Shown here: positions 1 through 5,229 of the stretch, in pieces
How positions within the stretch are numbered: the stretch's first letter is position 1
Layout of the letters: every line of letters starts with the position of its first letter
From: Pseudomonadota bacterium
GTDB lineage: Bacteria > Pseudomonadota > Alphaproteobacteria > Sphingomonadales > Sphingomonadaceae
NCBI GenBank assembly: GCA_023423775.1
Contig: JAFAEZ010000067.1
Location: 1-7,423, forward strand
DNA: 7,423 bases
Reading direction: 5' to 3'
The notes under the pieces: model-generated
Databases searched by the model: none
Told to the model about the DNA's origin: nothing
Seen by the model: the letters and a program-made list of their open reading frames with translations, nothing else
Position numbers and translations under genes: made by a program

Positions 1-159
1 GCGCGGCACCAGCCGCCCCTCGAAGCGCCACAGGCCACGCAGGAAGGCAGCGGTCGCGTCGCCGCCCGCTGCGGCCGCGCCGCGCAGGTCCGCAGCCTCG
101 GCTACTTGGCCTTGCGCGGCGAGCGTCTGCGCCCGTCGCCAGGGAGGATCAGTCTGCAT
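1..159 (-). CDS. N-terminal fragment of a Sel1/TPR-like protein, cut by the window edge
   Basis: An open frame reads from an ATG at 159-157 leftward to the window edge, giving 53 codons with no stop. The peptide begins MQTDPPWRRAQTLAAQGQVA and continues as an alanine-rich helical segment, ending in RGLWRFEGRLVPR. A purine-rich stretch (GAGGGGGG on the minus strand) immediately precedes the ATG and could serve as the ribosome binding site, though it is very close. The pattern of small residues, with an A-A-GGDA-TAAF-RGLWRFEGRLVPR layout, resembles a Sel1-like or TPR helical hairpin. In sphingomonads such repeats often begin proteins that carry a C-terminal 2-oxoglutarate/Fe(II) oxygenase domain. 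That last point is inference, because the catalytic part would lie outside the window. The start and frame are well supported, the family only moderately. Confidence 0.62.
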   Translation of the reverse strand, partial: MQTDPPWRRAQTLAAQGQVAEAADLRGAAAAGGDATAAFLRGLWRFEGRLVPR

Positions 160-212
160 CCCCCCTCTATGCCAGCCGCCCCGGGCAAGGGCCAGCCGCG
201 CGCCAATCCGCT

Positions 213-242
213 TTTATCGCCGACCGCATTGAGCCGGTTGAA
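213..242 (-). promoter_or_regulatory. Possible divergent promoter for the left-edge gene
   Basis: On the minus strand TTCAAC (242-237) and GATAAA (218-213) are separated by 18 bases, upstream of the gene starting at 159. Its -35-like box lies on the same bases as the -35 box of the tRNA promoter reading the other way. The match to consensus is modest and this is a weak call. Confidence 0.25.
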
Positions 243-266
243 CAGTCGAAACCTCCCGGCTATAGC
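238..266 (+). promoter_or_regulatory. Sigma-70-type promoter of the tRNA-Ser gene
   Basis: TTGAAC at 238-243 and TATAGC at 261-266 are separated by exactly 17 bases. A start about seven bases downstream (near 273) would leave a leader of roughly 11 bases before the mature tRNA at 284. The stretch just after the -10 box is GC-only (CCGCGC), the kind of discriminator found at stringently controlled stable-RNA promoters. That regulatory reading is inference. A small GCGC-TTCG-GCGC hairpin (268-279) overlaps the presumed start site. Confidence 0.6.
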
Positions 267-283
267 CGCGCTTCGGCGCTTCC

Positions 284-376
284 GGAGACGTGGGTGAGTG
301 GCTGAAACCAGCGGTTTGCTAAACCGCCGTAGGGATAATTTCCTTACCGAGGGTTCGAATCCCTCCGTCTCCGCCA
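284..376 (+). tRNA. tRNA-Ser (anticodon GCU), CCA end encoded
   Basis: A full class II tRNA cloverleaf can be drawn. The acceptor stem GGAGACG (284-290) pairs with CGTCTCC (366-372), followed by discriminator G373 and an encoded CCA (374-376). The anticodon stem GCGGT/ACCGC (311-315/323-327) closes the loop TTGCTAA, with anticodon GCT at 318-320 reading AGC and AGU serine codons. A long variable arm, GTAGGGA paired with TCCTTAC with one G-T pair, lies between the anticodon and T arms, as expected for tRNA-Ser. The T arm is GAGGG-TTCGAAT-CCCTC (349-365). The discriminator G and the long variable arm are the main features SerRS recognises in bacteria. The gene lies about 1 kb upstream of a seryl-tRNA synthetase gene on the same strand. 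Confidence 0.97.
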
Positions 377-384
377 TCTGGCTC

Positions 385-397
385 CGCGCTTAGCGCG
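385..397 (+). terminator. Weak hairpin after the tRNA
   Basis: CGCGC-TTA-GCGCG forms a 5-bp stem nine bases past the tRNA CCA end. No T-run follows, so it could be a processing or pausing element rather than an intrinsic terminator. The remaining bases up to the next gene (398-506) show no other feature that I can support. Confidence 0.2.
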
Positions 398-506
398 TCA
401 CAGGCCTCGCTCGAAGCGGAATGCCGCTCCAAGTCAGCAACGAGGATGGTCCGGACGCCCGCGCCGATCTGCTTGCCCCATTTCATGCTCGCTCTATGCA
501 TGTCGG

Positions 507-1328
507 ATGACGGTTGCCCGCTTCCTGATCCTGGTCGGCCTCCTTGGCGTCGGCCTATTCGCCTGGATGTATCGGGCTGCGGTCTCCGATCCAGTCCTGC
601 GCCGCGCGGACATCGCTTGGGCGACTGAAATGGACGGGCGCGCGACTTTCACGGCTTTGCTGATCTCCGACCTGCATGTGGCCGGGCCGGACATGCCGCC
701 GGAGCGGCTTGCCCGGGTCGTCGAGCGGATCAACGGACTTCAGACCGATCTGGTGCTGATCGCCGGCGACTTCGTCAGCGAAAAGAAATTCGCGTCTGAC
801 CGTTATCCGATCGCCACCGCCGTGGCGCCGCTGGGCGCGCTTCGGCCGAAGCTTGGGACTTTTGCGGTGCTCGGCAACCATGACCACTGGCGGAACGCCG
901 CGCAAACGCTGCAGGCGCTCAGGAAAGCGGGCGTAACCGTCCTCGACAACGATGCCGTTCGGGCAGGACCGTTCGTCATCGGCGGTCTGGATGACGCATT
1001 CACCGGCCACGAGAATTTGCCATCCACGCTCGCGGCGATGCGGCGGCTGGGCGGCAAGCCCATTCTGCTGAGCCACAGCCCCGACCCTTTCCCCGAGGTG
1101 CCGCACGACGTTCGGCTCATGGTGGCAGGACATACCCATTGCGGGCAGATTCGACTGCCGCTCGTCGGCGCGCTGACGTACATGTCCGACTATGGCGAGC
1201 GCTATGCGTGCGGGCTCATCCGGGAGGAGGGCAAGGTGCTGATCGTAAGCGCGGGTCTCGGCACGAGCCTTCTGCCGCTCCGCCTCGGCGCCGTCCCCGA
1301 TATGTGGCTGATCACGCTGACGCCATAG
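507..1328 (+). CDS. Membrane-anchored metallophosphoesterase (YkuE/YaeI-like)
   Basis: This 273-residue protein has the complete calcineurin-like metallophosphoesterase motif set in order: DLH (D55, H57), GD (G87-D88), GNHD (G123-D126), SHSPD (H190) and GHTHCGQ (H209, H211). These residues bind a two-metal centre that hydrolyses phosphomono- or diesters. Residues 4-22 are a hydrophobic segment that should act as a membrane anchor or uncleaved signal, placing the catalytic domain outside the cytoplasmic membrane. The layout matches the YkuE/YaeI branch, some members of which act on UDP-diacylglucosamine-type lipid precursors or cell-surface substrates. The substrate here cannot be told from sequence. 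ATG 507 is chosen because the hydrophobic anchor begins directly after it; no strong ribosome binding site precedes it, and the frame is open back to the tRNA. The next gene, serS, starts 72 bases downstream. Confidence 0.9.
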   Translation: MTVARFLILVGLLGVGLFAWMYRAAVSDPVLRRADIAWATEMDGRATFTALLISDLHVAGPDMPPERLARVVERINGLQTDLVLIAGDFVSEKKFASDRYPIATAVAPLGALRPKLGTFAVLGNHDHWRNAAQTLQALRKAGVTVLDNDAVRAGPFVIGGLDDAFTGHENLPSTLAAMRRLGGKPILLSHSPDPFPEVPHDVRLMVAGHTHCGQIRLPLVGALTYMSDYGERYACGLIREEGKVLIVSAGLGTSLLPLRLGAVPDMWLITLTP

Positions 1329-1341
1329 CTCCGCCGTTGCC

Positions 1342-1369
1342 TTGTCAGCGCCGCGCCGGTTGCTCTACA
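1342..1369 (+). promoter_or_regulatory. Possible promoter for serS
   Basis: TTGTCA (1342-1347) and TCTACA (1364-1369) are 16 bases apart in the gap before serS. The -35 box is good and the -10 box poor. It would give a leader of about 25 bases, so serS could be transcribed independently of the phosphoesterase gene. Confidence 0.33.
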
Positions 1370-1400
1370 CGCGCGCTTTCCCTTTCCTTCGAGGCCCGCC

Positions 1401-2660
1401 GTGCTCAGCCTGAATTTCATCCGCGAGAATCGCGATCTTGTCGCCAAGGCGATCGCCGACAAGAATGTCTCGGTCGACCTGGACGACCTGCTGCGGCTCG
1501 ACGGCGAGGTCCGGGCGCTGAAGCAGGAGGTCGAGGAACTGCGCCGCCAGCGCAAGGAATTGAGCGGCACCTTCAAGTCGACCCCGGCCGACCAGCAGGC
1601 GGCTTTGCGCGAGCGGGTCAACGGCATCGCCCAGGCGATCGGCGACATCGAGGCCCGGCTCGGCGAGCGCGAGGAAGCGCTGAATGGCCTGATGCTGCGG
1701 CTGCCGGGCATTCCGTGGGAAGGCGCGCCGGTCGGGCCCGACGAGAATTCGAACGTCGTCATCCGCACCGAGGGAGCGGTCCCGGCGTTCGATTTCGAGC
1801 CGCGCGACCACGTCCAGCTGATCGAGATGAACGACTGGGCCGATCTCAGCCGCATCACCCAGGTTTCGGGCTCGCGCACCTATGCGCTGAAGGGCCGGCT
1901 GGCGATGCTCGAGAGCGCGCTGATGTTCTGGGCGCAGCAAAAGCTCGCCGCCGAGGGCTTCACTATAATGACCGTGCCGGCGCTGGCGCGGCCGCACGCC
2001 TTCGTCGCCACCGGCCATTTCCCGGGCCACGAAGAGGAAGCCTATGAGATCCCCAAGGACGATCTCTACCTCGCCGGCACCGGCGAGATCGCGCTGACCA
2101 GCCTCCATTCGGGCGAGATGCTGGAGGGCCAGCAGCTGCCGTTCCTCTATGCCGGTTATTCGCCCTGCTTTCGCCGCGAGGCGGGCAGCGCCGGCCGCGA
2201 CGTGCGCGGGCTGCTGCGCGTCCATCAATTCTACAAGCTCGAACAATATGTGATCTGCGAGGATGACGACGCGGTCTCGGCCGAATGGCATGCCCGCCTG
2301 CTGGCCAATGCCGAGATGCTGCTGCAGGGGCTCGAAATCCCGTATCAGGTGATCGAGGCCTCGACCGGCGACATGGGCCTCGGCAAGTTCCGCATGAACG
2401 ACATCGAATCCTGGGTCCCCTCCCTGGGCAAGTATCGCGAGACCCACAGCTGCTCGACACTGCGCGACTGGCAGGCCCGCCGGGCGAACCTCCGCTGGCG
2501 CGATGGCGAGCGCAAGGTGCGCTTCGTCCACACGCTCAACAACACCGCGCTGGCGAGCCCACGCATCCTCGTGCCCCTGCTCGAAAACCACCAGCAGGCC
2601 GACGGCCGCGTCAGGCTGCCCAAGGCATTGCAGCCGCTGATGGGCGGGGAGTTCCTCTAA
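1401..2660 (+). CDS. serS: Seryl-tRNA synthetase, divergent subtype
   Basis: This class II synthetase of 419 residues charges tRNA-Ser (and tRNA-Sec where present) with serine in the cytoplasm. Residues about 1-105 form the N-terminal domain, whose charged heptad-like helices (about 30-100) are the antiparallel coiled-coil arm that grips the tRNA variable arm. The catalytic domain follows: a serine-binding T-G-E loop (227-229), motif 2 with CFRREAG (256-262) and RVHQF-K-E (273-281), then HSCSTLRDWQARR (349-361) and motif 3 HTLNNTALASPR (377-388) ending in the ATP-binding arginine R388. Length is near the E. coli enzyme (430). The start is GTG 1401, with GAGG at 1391-1394 six bases upstream. 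Several signature stretches differ from the usual proteobacterial wording: TGE instead of TAE, CFRREAG instead of CFRSEAG, and LNNTALASPR instead of LNGSGLAVGR. This suggests a second or horizontally acquired form. All catalytic motifs seem intact, so it is probably active. Confidence 0.95.
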   Translation: MLSLNFIRENRDLVAKAIADKNVSVDLDDLLRLDGEVRALKQEVEELRRQRKELSGTFKSTPADQQAALRERVNGIAQAIGDIEARLGEREEALNGLMLRLPGIPWEGAPVGPDENSNVVIRTEGAVPAFDFEPRDHVQLIEMNDWADLSRITQVSGSRTYALKGRLAMLESALMFWAQQKLAAEGFTIMTVPALARPHAFVATGHFPGHEEEAYEIPKDDLYLAGTGEIALTSLHSGEMLEGQQLPFLYAGYSPCFRREAGSAGRDVRGLLRVHQFYKLEQYVICEDDDAVSAEWHARLLANAEMLLQGLEIPYQVIEASTGDMGLGKFRMNDIESWVPSLGKYRETHSCSTLRDWQARRANLRWRDGERKVRFVHTLNNTALASPRILVPLLENHQQADGRVRLPKALQPLMGGEFL

Positions 2661-2686
2661 GGCCCCGCCGCCCTTATGTTGGCGCG

Positions 2687-3364
2687 ATGAGAGCAGATGA
2701 CCAGCCGCCGCCCTTCCGCCTGTTCGCGCGCGAGGCGGTGGCGATCGCGGCCCGCTTCTACCGCGCCTTCGGCCAGGTCGGCGAGCACGGCCCGGCGGAT
2801 GGCGAGCCGCTGCTGGTCGTACCCGGCTTCCTCGCCACCGACCGCACCACGCTCGGTCTGCAGCGCGCCCTGGCCCGCGAGGGCTATCGCGTCGCCGGCT
2901 GGGGGATGGGGCTGAACAAGGGCGCGCGCGCCGATATCCTCGACCGGCTCGTCGAGCGGATCGAGCGCCACGGCCAGGGCCGCCCCGTGACTTTGGTCGG
3001 CTGGAGCCTGGGCGGCCTCTACGCGCGGGAGGCGGCCAAGGCGCGGCCTGAGATCGTCCGCCGCGTCGTCACCCTCGGCTCGCCTTTCTCGGGCGACCTG
3101 CGCGCCAACAATGTCTGGCGGCTCTACGAGCTGGTCAGCGGCCATCCCGTCGATCGGCCGCCGCTCGACCTCGACCTCGAGGCCAAGCCGCCGGTGCCGA
3201 CGCTCGCCATCTGGTCGCGCCGCGACGGCATCGTCGCCCCGGCCTGCGCGCGCGGCTGCGACGGCCAGAGCGACCGCCAGATCGAGCTCGACTGCAGCCA
3301 TATGGGCTTCGCCGTCAGCGCCCGCGCCTACCCCAAGATCGCCGCCGCCCTGCGCGACTTCTAG
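2687..3364 (+). CDS. Small alpha/beta-hydrolase (lipase/esterase-like)
   Basis: This 225-residue protein has an alpha/beta-hydrolase core. An oxyanion-hole-like VVPGF lies at 44-48, the nucleophile elbow GWSLGG at 105-110 gives S107, a strand ending SRRDG gives acid D180, and SHMGF gives H205. These form a full Ser-Asp-His triad in the right order. GSPFSG (131-136) is typical of lipase-like relatives. No signal peptide is visible, so it should be cytosolic. The substrate is unknown; carboxylic esters are the obvious guess. The frame is open well back into serS, but ATG 2687 is the first start after the serS stop, and the homologous-looking sequence begins just after it. The gap to serS is 26 bases without a clear ribosome binding site, so co-transcription with serS is likely. 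Cys residues at 187, 191 and 203 near the acid and histidine are a minor curiosity. Confidence 0.85.
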   Translation: MRADDQPPPFRLFAREAVAIAARFYRAFGQVGEHGPADGEPLLVVPGFLATDRTTLGLQRALAREGYRVAGWGMGLNKGARADILDRLVERIERHGQGRPVTLVGWSLGGLYAREAAKARPEIVRRVVTLGSPFSGDLRANNVWRLYELVSGHPVDRPPLDLDLEAKPPVPTLAIWSRRDGIVAPACARGCDGQSDRQIELDCSHMGFAVSARAYPKIAAALRDF

Positions 3365-3382
3365 CAACCCGAGGCTCCTTCT

Positions 3383-3408
3383 CGTCGTCGCAAGGCGCGA
3401 CAATGACG
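3383..3408. terminator. Palindrome between convergent genes
   Basis: CGTC-GTCGC-AAGGC-GCGAC-AAT-GACG folds into a two-part stem (4 bp plus 5 bp) with a 3-base bulge and a 5-base loop. It sits in the 51-base gap between the ends of the hydrolase and thioesterase genes. There is no T-run on either side. The place and symmetry suit a bidirectional terminator or a degenerate dispersed palindromic repeat. Confidence 0.35.
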
Positions 3409-3415
3409 AACAGGC

Positions 3416-3808
3416 CTACCCCAAGAATGGCGCAATCACTTCGGGCGGGACGCGGATCGGGCGGCCGCTGGCCTTGTCGATGATCGCCCAGGTCGTCTTC
3501 GCCCGCACCCGGACCTTGCCGTCGGTCCCGACGAATTCGACATGGCGGTCAAAGCGCGCGCCCTTGGGCGCCTCGCCGACCCAGGTGCGGCCGGTCACCG
3601 TCTCGCCAGGCCCGGCGGCGCGCAGATAGTCGATCTCGTGGCGGATCACGACCCAGATATAGGCGTCGGCATGGGCCGGATCGGCGACCGCATACCAATG
3701 CGCGGTGGCGACGTCCTGGATCCAGCGCACCCAGGCGGCATTGTTGACGTGGCCGAGCTCGTCAATGTCCTCGTCCCGGGCGGTGATCTGTTTCTCGAAG
3801 GGGGTCAT
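3416..3808 (-). CDS. Hotdog-fold acyl-CoA thioesterase (4HBT family)
   Basis: This 130-residue protein is the usual length for a single hotdog domain of the 4-hydroxybenzoyl-CoA thioesterase/YbgC/FadM type, which hydrolyses acyl-CoA (or acyl-ACP) thioesters. Near the N terminus DEDIDELGHVNNAAWVRW (12-29) is the family signature, with D16 as the probable catalytic acid and the GHVNN turn at the start of the central helix. The later part keeps the strand pattern, such as TGRTWVGE and RVRAKTTWAIID. There is no signal peptide, so it is cytosolic. The start is ATG 3808, preceded by GAGG five bases upstream, inside the end of the previous gene. Start and stop overlap as ATGA with the M1-like peptidase gene, so translation is probably coupled. 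It is the last gene of the minus-strand operon. Acyl-chain preference cannot be judged. Confidence 0.9.
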   Translation of the reverse strand: MTPFEKQITARDEDIDELGHVNNAAWVRWIQDVATAHWYAVADPAHADAYIWVVIRHEIDYLRAAGPGETVTGRTWVGEAPKGARFDRHVEFVGTDGKVRVRAKTTWAIIDKASGRPIRVPPEVIAPFLG

Positions 3809-5229
3809 AGGAGCCTCAGTGCGCCGTCCGGCGCGCGTTCGAAGGGCACGCCGGCGCGGGTGAAGAGCGCGGCGAGCGCCGTCTCGGGATCGCTGGCGCC
3901 GCGATCGAGCAGACGCGCTACGTCGCGGCCGAGTCCGCGGTTGCCGCTGCTCGCGTCCAGCGCGGCCAGCCATTCGCCGCGGCTCAGCACGCCGTCGGCG
4001 CGATTGGCCTCGATCAGCGGGCGCAGCCAGCGCGCGAACGGACGGCCCGAGGCGCTCTCGGCGACTAGGGCGAAGATCGCACCGCAGGCATAATAAGCGC
4101 GGTGCTCGCCGCGCTCCTGGGCGGTTGCGACCGGCCTCCTCGCCAGCTTCACGCAATCGTCGAGCGCGCGCTGCAAGTCGGCGCGCGCGTCATAGTCGGG
4201 GTCGACGGCGGATACCGCGCGGATCGCGAGCAGGTCGGCCCCGCCCTCGGTGATCCAGGCCTCGCGCGGGCTCGCATAAGCGACCGCCTGGCCGAGCCAG
4301 AAATGGGCGCTTTCGTGGGCGATGAACCAGCGGGTCTGGTGGCGCATGCCGGGCCGCTCGTCGGCCACGCCCGCACCCTCGAACGTCATCACCACCATGT
4401 CCGGCAGCACGCTGCCGCTCATGCTGACGAGGCCCGGGGTGGCGCCCGCCCAGCTCACCAGCACCGTCGGCTTGGCGCCAGGCGCAGGGCCGAGCGCCTC
4501 GGCGAAATAAGCCAGCGTCTTCGGCGTCGAATCGCTCAGGAACCTGCGCAGCCAGGCGGGGAGCTGGCGGTCGATGATCGTCGCCATCGCCTCGGTGACG
4601 AGCGGCTCGGCCGGGCCGAACAGGACATAAGTGTCGGGATCCTCGAGCGTGACCAAAGGCAGGCGGCGGCCGGCATGCAGCACCGGGCCGGCGCGGTCGC
4701 GAAACGTGACCCGGGTCGGAGTGCCTGTGCCCATGATTTCGGACGGGTCGATCGGCAACGCCCGCGCCTTCGCCCGCGACGCCACCGGGAAGGCCTTGAA
4801 CTGCTCGCCGTAGAGCGCGACCGAGCCGTCGGTGAAGATCAGGGCCGGATCGTAACTGGTCTCGATATCCTTGGCGAACGGCGTGAAGCGGATCCGCACC
4901 CGCTCCGGCACCGTGCCCTTGTCGGCGACGAACGCGTCGTACCAGCCCAGCCGTTCGAGCCGCACGCCCGGCGTCAGCACCGTCCAGCTCTCGGGCCGCC
5001 ATGGCCGGTTGCTCTCCCGCGCCAGGGGCGAGCGGGTGAACGCCCAGACCGGGGCGGCGGAGCGGAAGCGGAAATCCGCAGTCCAGCCGTCGCCGTCGCG
5101 TACGACCTCGACGTCGGCGGCCGCCTCGGCCGCGGCTCCGAAATCGGTGGAAGCTGCCGGCCTGGCCGCCGCTCCGTCCGCCACACCGGCGCACAGCGCA
5201 AGCAGAGCCAGGCCGAGCAGCGTCTTCAC
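3805..5229 (-). CDS. Secreted M1-like (gluzincin) zinc peptidase
   Basis: This 474-residue protein starts with a signal peptide (MKTLLGLALLALCAGVADGA, cleavage likely near residues 18-22), so it should be periplasmic or outer-membrane associated. The zinc site is complete: HESAH at 305-309 with E306 as catalytic base, and the third ligand E328 in WITEGGAD after the 18-residue spacing typical of M1 gluzincins. YYACG (379-383) matches the M1 Y-x-x-G motif, giving Y380 as the transition-state tyrosine. No GAMEN-like substrate-anchoring motif appears in the usual region before HExxH; the segment there reads SMSGSVLPDMVVMTFEG. The N-terminal 250 residues are probably the beta-rich M1 domain. It is shorter than full aminopeptidases and resembles uncharacterised M1-like proteins. 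The GTG start (5229-5227) overlaps the stop of the upstream serine peptidase as GTGA. Upstream in-frame extension to 5802 is only open shadow of that gene. Confidence 0.87.
   Translation of the reverse strand: MKTLLGLALLALCAGVADGAAARPAASTDFGAAAEAAADVEVVRDGDGWTADFRFRSAAPVWAFTRSPLARESNRPWRPESWTVLTPGVRLERLGWYDAFVADKGTVPERVRIRFTPFAKDIETSYDPALIFTDGSVALYGEQFKAFPVASRAKARALPIDPSEIMGTGTPTRVTFRDRAGPVLHAGRRLPLVTLEDPDTYVLFGPAEPLVTEAMATIIDRQLPAWLRRFLSDSTPKTLAYFAEALGPAPGAKPTVLVSWAGATPGLVSMSGSVLPDMVVMTFEGAGVADERPGMRHQTRWFIAHESAHFWLGQAVAYASPREAWITEGGADLLAIRAVSAVDPDYDARADLQRALDDCVKLARRPVATAQERGEHRAYYACGAIFALVAESASGRPFARWLRPLIEANRADGVLSRGEWLAALDASSGNRGLGRDVARLLDRGASDPETALAALFTRAGVPFERAPDGALRLL

Noticed and set aside
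284..376. tRNA-Ser as the attachment site of an integrated element
   Set aside because: tRNA-Ser genes are common integration targets, but I see no integrase gene and no second copy of the tRNA 3' end within the window.
102..377. Minus-strand 91-residue frame starting MAETEGFEPSVRKL
   Set aside because: It is the antisense of the tRNA-Ser gene. Peptides with TEGFEPSVRKLSL wording are a known spurious annotation produced by reading through tRNA-Ser genes.
319..501. Minus-strand 60-residue frame ending in GGIRTLGKEIIPTAV
   Set aside because: This is another antisense reading of the tRNA-Ser 3' half, again a familiar spurious product, with no ribosome binding site.
1365..2591. A 408-residue minus-strand frame covering nearly all of serS
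   Set aside because: It is antisense to a clear SerRS gene in high-GC DNA, where the opposite strand is often open. Its residue make-up is the Arg/Ala/Gln/His-rich kind expected of such a shadow and it shows no family motif.
2285..2686. Upstream extension of the alpha/beta-hydrolase frame into serS
   Set aside because: The extension overlaps motif regions of serS in another frame, is Arg/Pro-rich and shows no domain. ATG 2687 just after the serS stop is the sensible start.
3809..4156. N-terminal extension of the thioesterase frame
   Set aside because: It is an Arg-rich shadow of the M1-like peptidase gene. The hotdog domain begins at ATG 3808, which has a GAGG ribosome binding site.
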